Below are positions 51,081 through 59,096 of a stretch of DNA of 64,000 bases, one piece after another; the stretch's first letter is position 1, and each line of letters opens with the position of its first letter. Position numbers and translations under genes: made by a program. The notes under the pieces were generated by a model, which saw nothing but the letters and a program-made list of their open reading frames with translations, was not told where the DNA came from and did no database searches. This stretch comes from Rhodovarius crocodyli. GTDB lineage: Bacteria > Pseudomonadota > Alphaproteobacteria > Acetobacterales > Acetobacteraceae. The DNA lies in assembly GCA_945901085.1 (NCBI GenBank), contig CAMDJV010000008.1, positions 1 to 64,000 on the forward strand, given 5' to 3'.

Positions 51081-51880
51081 GCCGCGAGCCAGCCGCCGTC
51101 AATCGACAGGGCTGCGCCATTCACCGAGCCCGAGCCGGGGCCGACCAGATACAGCGCCATGCGCGCCACATCCTCCACCTCGATCCAGCGCTTGGAGGGC
51201 TGCTTTTCCAGCAGGCGGTCACGCAGGGCGGATTCTTCGGAGATGCCGAATTTGGCGGCGAGCGGCGCCACCTGCGCCTCGGCCAGGGGGGTGCGGACGA
51301 AGCCGGGGCAGATCGCATTGCAGGTGATGGGCGACTGCGCCACTTCGAGGGCGATGGATTTGGTCATTCCCACCACGCCGTGCTTGGCGGCGACATAGGC
51401 CGATTTATAGGGGCTGGCGACGAGGCCATGGGCGCTGGCCACATTGATGATCCGCCCCCGGCCACGGGCCAGCATGGCCGGCAGGGCGGCTTTGATGGCG
51501 TGGTAGTTGGAGGACATATTGATGGCGATGATGGCGTCCCACTTTTCCTCGGGGAAGTCCTGCACCGGGGAGACGAATTGGATGCCGGCATTGTTCACCA
51601 GGATATCGAGCGAGCCGAGGGCGGCCTGAGCCTGGGCTACCATGGCGCGGATTTCGGCGGGTTTGGACATGTCGGCCGACGAGTAGGGGGCCTCTGTCAC
51701 GCCCATCAGCGCGCCGATCTCGGCCCGGGCGGCGGCGATCTCCTCGGGCTTGCCGAAGCCGTTCAGCATCACCTTCGCGCCGGCCTGTGCGAAAATCCGG
51801 GCAATGCCCAGGCCAATGCCCGATGTGCTGCCGGTGACCAGGGCGCCCTGCCCTGCCAAAACCTTATCCGCTAAGCTCAT
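51077..51880 (-). CDS. bdhA: 3-hydroxybutyrate dehydrogenase
   Basis: 267 residues. Short-chain dehydrogenase that interconverts (R)-3-hydroxybutyrate and acetoacetate with NAD. NAD motif TGSTSGIGLGIARIFAQAG, NNAGIQFVSPVQDFPEEKWD, the catalytic Tyr-Lys in SAYVAAKHGVVG, and the family-typical ICPGFVRTPL. Length and these blocks match BdhA of polyhydroxybutyrate-making alphaproteobacteria. Lead gene of a two-gene unit with the patatin. Confidence 0.92.
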   Translation of the reverse strand: MSLADKVLAGQGALVTGSTSGIGLGIARIFAQAGAKVMLNGFGKPEEIAAARAEIGALMGVTEAPYSSADMSKPAEIRAMVAQAQAALGSLDILVNNAGIQFVSPVQDFPEEKWDAIIAINMSSNYHAIKAALPAMLARGRGRIINVASAHGLVASPYKSAYVAAKHGVVGMTKSIALEVAQSPITCNAICPGFVRTPLAEAQVAPLAAKFGISEESALRDRLLEKQPSKRWIEVEDVARMALYLVGPGSGSVNGAALSIDGGWLAA

Positions 51881-51909
51881 GTTTTTGGTCTCAACCTTGG
51901 AAATTTTTG

Positions 51910-51920
51910 TTGCAACGCAA
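51910..51920. promoter_or_regulatory. TTGC-AAC-GCAA dyad upstream of bdhA
   Basis: Inverted repeat TTGC / GCAA separated by three bases, 30 bp upstream of the bdhA start, within a stretch with relatively more A+T. Its position suits an operator. It resembles TGC-rich PhaR sites only loosely, so the binding protein is unknown. Confidence 0.25.
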
Positions 51921-52092
51921 TGTGACGTTACGAAATAGCACTAAACACGAAGGGCATCTATGACAGATTTGCATCGCGCTGTCGCGTCATGATGCCGGCG
52001 CCATTCGGCGCGGGGTGCTTTTGCGGGCAAGCAATAGCCTATTGTATTGCTTTGACAGGCTATAATCGGGAGAGAATGCTGATCCGGCCGCT

Positions 52093-52773
52093 TTACTCGG
52101 CGGCGAGGCGCAGGCCTGCCATCTCGCGCTCGGCCAGGACAGCCGCGATGGCTGCTGCCGCTGCCGCCTGGGCGGGTTCGATCACCGGCACGCCGGCCGC
52201 ATCCTCGGCCGCCGCCCGGTGCCGGGCCATGCCGGCGCAGCCGAGGATCACCACGCCCGCACCTTGCGCCGCCAGGGCGCGGGCGGTGGCGCAGATTTTT
52301 GCCCGCGGTGCCACCGGGTCGGTCAGCATTTCCATATCGAGGTTCAGCGGTATCCAGCCGGCGAGGCGGGATTCCACGCCCAGAGCCTGAAAGCATTTAT
52401 CCTGCCGGGGCCGCGAGAGATCGGTGAAGCCGATCATGCCGAAGCGATCCGCCCGGTTGAGCGCCGCGCTCACCGCCGAGCGGAGCATGCCAAAAACCGG
52501 CCGGCGGGTGACGCTGCGGGCGAGGTCGAGCCCCGGGTCACTGACGCAGCCAATGACATAGGCCGCCGCCTCCTCGGCCTCGATCACCCGCGCCAAGGGC
52601 TCGGCCACCGAAAACCAGTCGCGCCAATTGATGATGGCGGGCGGGCCATCGGGCAGGCGCACCACATCGATGCGCGGCAGGCCGGGGGCGGCGTAATGCG
52701 CCACCGCCTCGGCCATGCCATCGGTGCAGGAGATGGAGGAATTGGGGTTGATGATGAGGATGCGTTCGACCAT
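52093..52773 (-). CDS. Asp/Glu/hydantoin racemase family protein
   Basis: 226 residues from the ATG at 52773. N-terminal ILIINPNSSISCTDGMAEAV is the hydantoin racemase/Asp-Glu racemase signature. The two active-site cysteines are in VIGCVSDPGLDLAR and VVILGCAGMARH. The family covers hydantoin, allantoin and aspartate racemases and maleate isomerase-like enzymes; the substrate cannot be named. It ends a long way (212 bp) before bdhA and is divergent from the DUF983 gene. Confidence 0.85.
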   Translation of the reverse strand: MVERILIINPNSSISCTDGMAEAVAHYAAPGLPRIDVVRLPDGPPAIINWRDWFSVAEPLARVIEAEEAAAYVIGCVSDPGLDLARSVTRRPVFGMLRSAVSAALNRADRFGMIGFTDLSRPRQDKCFQALGVESRLAGWIPLNLDMEMLTDPVAPRAKICATARALAAQGAGVVILGCAGMARHRAAAEDAAGVPVIEPAQAAAAAAIAAVLAEREMAGLRLAAE

Positions 52774-52881
52774 GCGTCCAGCTTGCTGCTGCATCGCCTT
52801 GCACGCAAGGCGGTTTTGCTGGACAGTTTTGCTGGCGAGGCGTTGTATTGCTGCATCGCACAAAATTCGGAACGCCCTATT
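52774..52881. promoter_or_regulatory. Divergent intergenic region with nested direct repeats
   Basis: 108 bp between the racemase gene and the DUF983 gene. TGCTGCATCGC occurs twice (52787-52797 and 52849-52859), and inside them TTTTGCTGG occurs twice (52814-52822 and 52827-52835, start to start 13 bp). Such nested direct repeats in a divergent promoter are candidate regulator sites; no regulator gene is adjacent. Confidence 0.4.
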
Positions 52882-53346
52882 ATGACCGCTGAAGCGGCAC
52901 CCGCCATGCCCCCCCTCGAAAGCTGGGAGCCACAACGCGCCGAGCCGCCGGCACCCTATCCGCGCCCGGCCTTCTGGCTGGCGCTGCGCCGGGGGGCGAG
53001 CAATCATTGCCCGGTCTGCGGCGAGGGGCGGGTGTTTCAGGGTTATTTGAAGCTCGTGCCGGAATGTGAGGTGTGTCACACGCCACTGGGCAAGCTGCGG
53101 CCGGATGATGCGGCGCCGTATTTCGTGATTTTGCTGGCAGGCCATGTGCTCCTGCCGCCGGTGTTCTGGGTGGAGAAGCACTATATGCCGCCCATGTGGG
53201 TGCATATGGCGCTGTGGCTGCCGCTGTTTACCATCGCCTGCACGCTGTTGCTGCGGCCGGTGAAGGGGGCGGTGGTGGGGCTGCTGTGCCGGCTGGGTTT
53301 CACCGGCAATGAGCATATGCCCAATCTTTTTCCCGATAAGAGCTGA
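52882..53346 (+). CDS. DUF983 family protein
   Basis: 154 residues from the ATG at 52882. Zinc-ribbon-like cysteines NHCPVCGEGRVFQGYLKL and ECEVCHTPLG, then two membrane helices (YFVILLAGHVLLPPVFWVE and LWLPLFTIACTLLLRP). This pattern is the DUF983 family, common in alphaproteobacteria, often near cytochrome oxidase or Nudix genes; function unknown. Followed by UPF0262 after 3 bp. Confidence 0.85.
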   Translation: MTAEAAPAMPPLESWEPQRAEPPAPYPRPAFWLALRRGASNHCPVCGEGRVFQGYLKLVPECEVCHTPLGKLRPDDAAPYFVILLAGHVLLPPVFWVEKHYMPPMWVHMALWLPLFTIACTLLLRPVKGAVVGLLCRLGFTGNEHMPNLFPDKS

Positions 53347-53349
53347 ACC

Positions 53350-53823
53350 TTGCCCAATCGCCGCCTAATCCATTTGGAATTGCCCGAGGCGCCGCCGCCG
53401 CAAAGCGCCTATGCGGAGGCGGATCGGCGCCAGGCGGTGGCTGATATTCTGAAGGAAAACCGCTTTGACCCCGCGGATCTGGGCGAGGGGCCGTTTTCGC
53501 TGGTGCTGACGCTGCGCGAGGGGCGGCTGGCCTTTGATATTCGTGACGCCGAGGGGCGGCAGCCGCTGCGCGCCATCATCCTGGCGCTGGGGCCGTTCCG
53601 GCGGCTGATCAAGGATTACATCATGGTGGTGGAAAGCCATGAGCTGGCGGTGGTCTCGGGCGATGGCGAGGCGCGGATTCAGGCGATCGATATGGGGCGG
53701 CGGGGGCTGCATAATGAAGGCGCGGAATTGCTGATCAGCCGGCTTGAGGGCCGGGTGGGGTTGGATCATGAGACGGCGCGGCGGCTTTTCACCCTGATAT
53801 GCGCGTTGCATCAGCGGATTTGA
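53350..53823 (+). CDS. UPF0262 family protein
   Basis: 157 residues from a TTG at 53350, three bases after the DUF983 stop. Family pattern visible: DILKENRFDPADLGEGPFSL, DAEGRQPLRAIILALGPFRR, IKDYIMVVESHELAV and RRGLHNEGAELLISRL. UPF0262 is restricted to alphaproteobacteria and has no known function. Soluble, no signal peptide. Probably co-transcribed with the DUF983 gene. Confidence 0.88.
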   Translation: MPNRRLIHLELPEAPPPQSAYAEADRRQAVADILKENRFDPADLGEGPFSLVLTLREGRLAFDIRDAEGRQPLRAIILALGPFRRLIKDYIMVVESHELAVVSGDGEARIQAIDMGRRGLHNEGAELLISRLEGRVGLDHETARRLFTLICALHQRI

Positions 53824-53903
53824 GGGGCCCTGCCCTTGCCTGCGGAAACCCATTATAGCGCGGCGCGGGGGCGGGCGACGCCCGCAGTGAGCAGGGCATC
53901 GGC

Positions 53904-54986
53904 ATGAAGATCAATGGTCAAAACTATCGCAGCGTCTGGCTCGATGCCGATGGCTGGAGCGTGCGGATTCTGGACCAGACCATGCTGCCCTGGCGCGTCG
54001 AGCAGCTTTGCCTGCAAACGGCTGAGCAGGCCGCCCATGCCATTGCCTCCATGCAGGTGCGCGGGGCGCCGCTGATTGGCGCGGTGGCGGCTTATGGCCT
54101 GGCGCTGGCCATGCGCAGCGCGCCGGGGGATTTGCAGGCGATAGCGGCGATGCTGGGCGAGACCCGGCCGACGGCGATCAATCTGCGCTGGGCGCTGGAG
54201 CGGATGGTGGCGGTGCTGGGGAATGTGCCGCCGGCTGAGCGGGCGGCGGTGGCCTATGCCGAGGCGGCGGCGATTGCCGATGATGATGCCGAGACCTGCC
54301 GGCTGATCGGCCAGCATGGCCTGCCGCTGCTGGCCGAGATTGCCGCAGCGAAGAGGCGGGTGAATGTGCTGACCCATTGCAATGCCGGCTGGCTGGCGAC
54401 GGTGGATTTCGGCACGGCGCTCAGCCCGATCTACCAGGCCTTTGATGCCGGGCTGGATGTGCATGTCTGGGTGGATGAGACGCGGCCGCGCAACCAGGGC
54501 GCCGCCCTGACCGCCTTTGAACTGGGAGCGCATGGCGTGCCGCATACCGTGGTTGCGGATAATGCCGGCGGGCATTTGATGCAGCATGGGCTGGTGGATA
54601 TTTGCATTGTCGGCACCGATCGGGTGACGCGGCAGGGCGATGTGGCGAATAAGATCGGCACCTATCTCAAGGCGCTGGCGGCGCGCGACAATGGCGTGCC
54701 GTTCTGGGTGGCGCTGCCGCATTCCACGCTGGATGTGGCGGTGGTGGATGGGGTGAGGGAGATTCCCATCGAGGAGCGTTCGCCCGCCGAGGTGACCCAT
54801 TTGAGCGGGCCGGATGAGGCGGGGGTGCTGCGGCGCATTCAGGTGAGCGCGCCGGGCAGTGCGGCGGCCAATCCGGCCTTTGATGTGACGCCGGCGCGGC
54901 TGGTGAGCGGGCTCATCACCGAGCGCGGGCGCTGCGCTGCCTCGGTGGCGGGGCTGGCCGGGCTTTATCCGGAAAAATTCACCTGA
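53904..54986 (+). CDS. mtnA: S-methyl-5-thioribose-1-phosphate isomerase
   Basis: 360 residues. Converts methylthioribose 1-phosphate to methylthioribulose 1-phosphate in methionine salvage. Blocks: MQVRGAPLIGAVAAYGLALA, the catalytic cysteine in LTHCNAGWLATVDFGTAL, and the aspartate in GTDRVTRQGDVANKIGTYLK. Length is normal. No other methionine-salvage gene is in the window. Its stop overlaps the convergent hldD stop by 8 bp. Confidence 0.94.
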   Translation: MKINGQNYRSVWLDADGWSVRILDQTMLPWRVEQLCLQTAEQAAHAIASMQVRGAPLIGAVAAYGLALAMRSAPGDLQAIAAMLGETRPTAINLRWALERMVAVLGNVPPAERAAVAYAEAAAIADDDAETCRLIGQHGLPLLAEIAAAKRRVNVLTHCNAGWLATVDFGTALSPIYQAFDAGLDVHVWVDETRPRNQGAALTAFELGAHGVPHTVVADNAGGHLMQHGLVDICIVGTDRVTRQGDVANKIGTYLKALAARDNGVPFWVALPHSTLDVAVVDGVREIPIEERSPAEVTHLSGPDEAGVLRRIQVSAPGSAAANPAFDVTPARLVSGLITERGRCAASVAGLAGLYPEKFT

Positions 54987-55959
54987 AGGGATCGGCCGAG
55001 GCGAGGATGGCCACGGTTTTTGCCACGCCCTCCTCCAGGCTGGTCATGGGCGCATTCCAGCCGGCCTGGCGCAGGCGGGAGAGATCGGCCAGGGTGTGGT
55101 ATTGGTATTTGTCGCGGATGGAGGCCGGCATGTCGATGAAGCGCGGCGTGACCTCCTGGCCCATGGCGGCACCCACGGCGCGCACCAGATCGAGCCAGCT
55201 TCGCGCCTGACCGGCGCCGATATTCAGCAGGGGTAGGGCGGCGGCGGGTTGCTCCAGCAGAAAGAGCAGGATGGCCACCACATCCTCGACAAAGACGAAA
55301 TCGCGCAATTGCTCGCCATCGGCATAATCGGGGCGGTGGCTGCGGAAGAGTTCCACCGTCTCGCCGCGCGAGAGGGTTTCGAACACCTTGTGGACGACGC
55401 TGCGCATCGGGCCCTTATGCTGCTCATTGGGGCCATAGACATTGAAGAATTTCAGGCCGCAGCAGAGCGGCGGCAAAGCCTGGCCGGCCTCGCGGCGGGC
55501 GGCCACCACTTGGTCGAAGAGGTGCTTTGACCAGCCATAAAGGTTGAGCGGGCGAAGCTGGGCGAGGCTGGTGGTGGCGGCGGCATCATCATAGCCCTGC
55601 CCGCCATCGCCATAGGTGGCGGCGGAGGAGGCATAGAGGAAGGGCACGCTGTGCTCGGTGCACCAGTCGAGCAGCATCAGGGAGCAGCGGAAATTGCGCC
55701 GCATCACCTCATCGCCATCACTGGCGGTGGTGGCGGAATTGGCGCCCAGATGGATCACCGCTTCAAGGGGTTTGCCGGGCAGCCAGGCGGCGAGTTCCTC
55801 GGGCGGGACGATATCGGCGATTTGGCGCTTGCGCAGGTTTTGCCATTTGCCGCCCTGGCGCAGCAGGTCACTGACCACCACGGGGCCGCGGCGGGCCTCA
55901 TTGAGTGCCGCCACGATATTGCTGCCAATGAAGCCGGCGCCGCCGGTGACGAGGATCAT
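54979..55959 (-). CDS. hldD: ADP-L-glycero-D-manno-heptose 6-epimerase
   Basis: 326 residues. Extended short-chain dehydrogenase/epimerase making the heptose donor for LPS core. NAD motif VTGGAGFIGSNIVAALNE, the catalytic YGWSKHLFDQVV (Tyr-Lys), and FFNVYGPNEQHKGPMRSVVH, which is typical for HldD. Tail-to-tail with mtnA, overlapping the acetyltransferase gene upstream-of-stop side by four bases. Confidence 0.93.
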   Translation of the reverse strand: MILVTGGAGFIGSNIVAALNEARRGPVVVSDLLRQGGKWQNLRKRQIADIVPPEELAAWLPGKPLEAVIHLGANSATTASDGDEVMRRNFRCSLMLLDWCTEHSVPFLYASSAATYGDGGQGYDDAAATTSLAQLRPLNLYGWSKHLFDQVVAARREAGQALPPLCCGLKFFNVYGPNEQHKGPMRSVVHKVFETLSRGETVELFRSHRPDYADGEQLRDFVFVEDVVAILLFLLEQPAAALPLLNIGAGQARSWLDLVRAVGAAMGQEVTPRFIDMPASIRDKYQYHTLADLSRLRQAGWNAPMTSLEEGVAKTVAILASADPFR

Positions 55960-56486
55960 GCGGGCGTTATGCCAGCATCGAGGCGCTTGTAGAACATGGT
56001 TGTTTCGGCCGGTTCGCCATCCGGGCGCAGGGCGTGGCCGGGCACCCGGCCATATTCCACCCAGCCGGCGGCGCGGTAGAGCCGGTCACCCGCGCTGCCG
56101 GTTTCGGTGTCCAGCAATAAAAGGTTGCGGCCGGCGGCGAGGGCGGCTGCCTCGGCGGTGGTGAGCAGGGCGCGGCCGAGGCCGCGGCGGCGGGCGGTGG
56201 AGCGCACCAGCATCTTGCCGATCTCGGCGCGGTGCGGCGCATTGGGCTGATGCGCCATGAAGAGCAGGACGGTGCCCAGCCATTCTCCGGCCTGTTCGGC
56301 CACGAAGAGCCTGGTGCTGCCGGCCCTGAGCCCGGGGAGTTGGCCGGCCCAGAAGAGTTCGGCCTCATGGACGGAAAGCCCGGCCAGGAAATTGACCGAG
56401 GCGCCATGGGCGACGGCATCGACCAGAATATCGGCCAATTCGGCCAGCCCGGCCTCGGCGGCTTGTGCGGAAACCTCTCGGATCAT
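55956..56486 (-). CDS. GNAT family N-acetyltransferase
   Basis: 176 residues from the ATG at 56486, preceded by GGGAG at seven bases. Acetyl-CoA-binding motif A in KMLVRSTARRRGLGRALLTT with the following AEAAALAAGRNLLLLDTETG and a C-terminal RAAGWVEYGRVPGH. Resembles the GNAT subgroup that modifies small molecules or antibiotics; the substrate is unknown. Stop region overlaps the hldD start (ATGA), so the two are coupled. Confidence 0.85.
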   Translation of the reverse strand: MIREVSAQAAEAGLAELADILVDAVAHGASVNFLAGLSVHEAELFWAGQLPGLRAGSTRLFVAEQAGEWLGTVLLFMAHQPNAPHRAEIGKMLVRSTARRRGLGRALLTTAEAAALAAGRNLLLLDTETGSAGDRLYRAAGWVEYGRVPGHALRPDGEPAETTMFYKRLDAGITPA

Positions 56487-56593
56487 GCGCGAACTCCCAG
56501 GGGCAATGGCGTGATTCATTAGCCCAGGAAAGCCGCTGGGTGAAAGCGAGCCTGCCCTGGCGCGCTGCGCCCCAGCCAGGCTACCAGCATGGC

Positions 56594-57202
56594 ATGGAAG
56601 ACCCACGCCGCGAGGCCCCCGCCGTCGCCCGCAACCGCGACCCCATCCTGGCCGTGCTGCGGCGCATTCTGCCGCAACAGGGGCTGGTGCTGGAGGTGGC
56701 CAGCGGCAGTGGCGAGCATGCGTTGGCCGTCGCCCAGGCCTTCCCCGGCCTGACCATCCAGCCCAGCGACCCCCATCCCGAAGCCCGGGCCAGCACCGAT
56801 GCCTGGGGCCAGGGCCAGGGGAATATGCGTGCGGCGCTGGAACTCGACGCCGCAGCATCCTGGCCGGTGATGGCAGCCCAGGCGGTGCTGTGCATCAACA
56901 TGATCCATATCGCGCCCTGGGCGGCCACGGAGGGGCTGCTGCGCGGGGCGGCTTGCTGCCTTCCGCCCGGCGGGCTGCTGTATCTCTACGGCCCCTATCG
57001 GGTGGCGGGGGCGATGGTGGAGAGCAATGCGGAATTCGATGCAAGCCTGCGCGAGCGAGACGCCGCCTGGGGCATTCGGGATTTGGAGACGGTGGCGGCG
57101 GCGGGGGTGGCGGCCGGGTTTGGCCCGCCCGAGGTGATTGAGATGCCGGCGAATAACCTCTCAGTGGTGTTTCGCCGCCATCCGGCTGCTGCCGATGGGT
57201 GA
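56594..57202 (+). CDS. DUF938 family SAM-dependent methyltransferase
   Basis: 202 residues from the ATG at 56594. DUF938 pattern: PAVARNRDPILAVLRRILPQ, the SAM motif GLVLEVASGSGEHALAVAQ, INMIHIAPWAATEGLLRGAA, GLLYLYGPYRVAG, and ESNAEFDASLRERDAAWGIR. The family is widespread and uncharacterised; methyl transfer is inferred from the fold. Divergent from the acetyltransferase gene, with 107 bp between them. Confidence 0.85.
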   Translation: MEDPRREAPAVARNRDPILAVLRRILPQQGLVLEVASGSGEHALAVAQAFPGLTIQPSDPHPEARASTDAWGQGQGNMRAALELDAAASWPVMAAQAVLCINMIHIAPWAATEGLLRGAACCLPPGGLLYLYGPYRVAGAMVESNAEFDASLRERDAAWGIRDLETVAAAGVAAGFGPPEVIEMPANNLSVVFRRHPAAADG

Positions 57203-57214
57203 GGGCGGCACGGC

Positions 57215-57814
57215 TCAGCGCGGGTCCGCCGCGTGGCGTTCGAGCGCCTGGGCGAGGGCGGCGGCCTCCACCAAGCGTGGCTTGAGCAGCGCCATGGTGC
57301 CGGCGGCGCCGATGGTCTCGAAAAAATCGTCCAATCCCTGCTGATAGGCGCGGCGGTTCCAGTAATCATGGATGGCCAGCACGCCACAGGGCGTGAGGCG
57401 GCCATGGGCGGCGAGGGCACAGGCGATGCGAAAGCGGCCATCGACCAGAACGAGATCGGCGCTGGGCATGCCCGCCCATGGCGCGTGCCAATAATCCTGG
57501 CCTTGCAACGCGCTGGGCGGGTGCAGCGGCCAGCCCCAATCGCCCAGCGGGCCGATATCGGCATGGTGCTGCAGCAGGCGGCCCGCTTCGATGGCTGCTT
57601 CCTGCTCCACCGCCACGCGGGCGAGCCAGGTGGTATCGGAATCGACCGAGAGCAGGCGATGGCCGGCCGCAAGGAGAATGGCAGTGCTGCCCCCGCAGCC
57701 GAATTCGACCATGGATTGGGCGCCGGTGGCGGCGGCGCGGAGCAGGGCCTGCTCGGCTCCAGTCATGGCCGCAACCAGGGCGGGTGGCAGGGTATTGGCG
57801 AGGGCTTCGGGCAT
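57215..57814 (-). CDS. Putative class I SAM-dependent methyltransferase-like protein
   Basis: 199 residues. A Rossmann-type start MVEFGCGGSTAILLAAGHRL followed by LSVDSDTTWLARV (acidic residue after beta 2) and DLVLVDGRFRIACALAAHG suggest a class I methyltransferase fold. I do not recognise a named family, and the core has a methyltransferase-like but not canonical GxGxG (GCGGS). Convergent with the DUF938 gene, 12 bp apart. The repeat element 57909-58156 lies just upstream of its start. Confidence 0.65.
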   Translation of the reverse strand: MPEALANTLPPALVAAMTGAEQALLRAAATGAQSMVEFGCGGSTAILLAAGHRLLSVDSDTTWLARVAVEQEAAIEAGRLLQHHADIGPLGDWGWPLHPPSALQGQDYWHAPWAGMPSADLVLVDGRFRIACALAAHGRLTPCGVLAIHDYWNRRAYQQGLDDFFETIGAAGTMALLKPRLVEAAALAQALERHAADPR

Positions 57815-57908
57815 GGTGCGCTTCCGATTTTGGAAAGCGTGATGATGCGGCGGGGATGGCTAATGATGGGTTAGCAGGGAGCTGACAAACGCTGATGGAG
57901 GAAGAAAA

Positions 57909-58156
57909 AACAGCGTAAGGGCTTTGCCCTGTCGCGCTTTCCCACCAGGGCCGACATGTATGTCGACGATTTTCCTGGATTTTTGAGTAAATTCTTGCGT
58001 CTATTTTATTTAAATTGATCGTCAAAAATTATATTAATTTTGCAAAATAAAAATATTTTAGTATAATGATTGTATTGTGCATAATAAATTAAATGAAGGT
58101 GCAGGAAACTAAGTTTCCTGCTGGGGTGCTCGAGGGGCAAAGCCCCTCGAATTTTT
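57909..58156 (+). repeat. Family I palindromic element, copy C, long AT-rich core
   Basis: About 248 bp, the longest copy. Left hairpin around TAAGGGCTTTGCCCT, CCACCAGG, the 18-mer GCCGACATGTATGTCGAC (57950-57967, one arm mismatch), GATTTTCCTGGA, then about 120 bp of very AT-rich core, GAAGGT, and the simple right palindrome GCAGGAAACT/A/AGTTTCCTGC (58101-58121) in place of the 18-mer, and the perfect TCGAGGGGC hairpin (58130-58150). It fills most of the 415-bp gap 57815-58229; the flanks hold nothing else I can name. Confidence 0.9.
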
Positions 58157-58229
58157 ATCGCGCTCCATAATTTTTCACCAGGGCATCAAAGATATGATTC
58201 CAGACTGTGCTGCGGCGCGCTTGGCCTTC

Positions 58230-59096
58230 TCAGCCCATCACCCATTCCTCACCTTCGCGCCGGACCAGCCCATCCTCCTCCAGCATCATCAGATTGGCCA
58301 GCAGGCTGCGGCTGGCGGCGCCCTGCAGCTTGGGGTCCATCGGGCCATAGACCGGGCCGACCAGGGCCACGGCACTCGCCCGGCCCACTTCGCGCAGGGC
58401 GGCGACGACCCGGGCTTCGCGCCGGCGGCGATGGGTGGCGAGGGCATCGAGGAATGGCATGGGTTCGGCCAAAGGCGGGCCATGGCCGGGGAGGTAGAGG
58501 TGGTCCAGCCCTTCGCGCGCGCGCAGCTTGGCCAGGGAGTTCATATAGGCCCGCATATTGCCATCGGGCGGGCTGACCACGGTGCTGCTCCAGCTCATCA
58601 CGTGATCGGCGGAGAACATCACGCCATTGCCTTCCATCGCAAAGGCGAGGTGATTGGCGCAATGGCCTGGGGTGTGGATGGCCTTCAGGCGCCAGGCCTT
58701 GCCCTCCACCGCATCGCCATCGGCGAGGCGTATCATGGGGTCGAAGGCCTCATCGCCGCCGGCACCGGCGGTCATATGCGGGCCAAAGCCATAGGTGGGG
58801 GCGCCGGTGGCGGCGGCGAGGCCGGCGGCGCCGGGGGAATGGTCGCGATGGGTGTGGGAGATGATGATGTGGGAGACCACCTCGCCATCCAGCGCGCGCA
58901 GCATTGCCTCCAGATGCGCCGGATCCTCCGGCCCCGGGTCGAGCACGGCGACCTCGCCCTCGCCGATGATCCAGGTGTTGGTGCCGCGCCAGGTGAAGGG
59001 GCCGGGATTGTTGCACAATAGCCGCCGCACACCGGGCGCCACATGCTGAATCTGGCCATGGATTGCGCTGTCATCGCGCAGGAAGGGAATGTTCAA
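58230..59096 (-). CDS. MBL fold metallo-hydrolase
   Basis: 288 residues from a TTG at 59096 that overlaps the neighbouring transporter stop (TTGA). Metallo-beta-lactamase motif SHTHRDHSPGAA, later HTPGHCANHLAFAMEG, VMFSADHVMSW and LYLPGHGPP. The N-terminal NNPGPFTWRGTNTWIIGEGE is typical of LACTB2-like/glyoxalase II-like hydrolases with a C-terminal winged-helix part (SLLANLMMLEEDGLVRREG). Substrate unknown (thioester or RNA are both possible). Same strand and coupled to two EamA genes upstream. Confidence 0.87.
   Translation of the reverse strand: MNIPFLRDDSAIHGQIQHVAPGVRRLLCNNPGPFTWRGTNTWIIGEGEVAVLDPGPEDPAHLEAMLRALDGEVVSHIIISHTHRDHSPGAAGLAAATGAPTYGFGPHMTAGAGGDEAFDPMIRLADGDAVEGKAWRLKAIHTPGHCANHLAFAMEGNGVMFSADHVMSWSSTVVSPPDGNMRAYMNSLAKLRAREGLDHLYLPGHGPPLAEPMPFLDALATHRRRREARVVAALREVGRASAVALVGPVYGPMDPKLQGAASRSLLANLMMLEEDGLVRREGEEWVMG

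Noticed and set aside
52031-52066. TTGACA and TATAAT words on the plus strand near 52052-52066
   Set aside because: Only 3 bp apart, so not a promoter; no plus-strand gene follows closely. A TAGCCT/AGGCTA dyad there is short.
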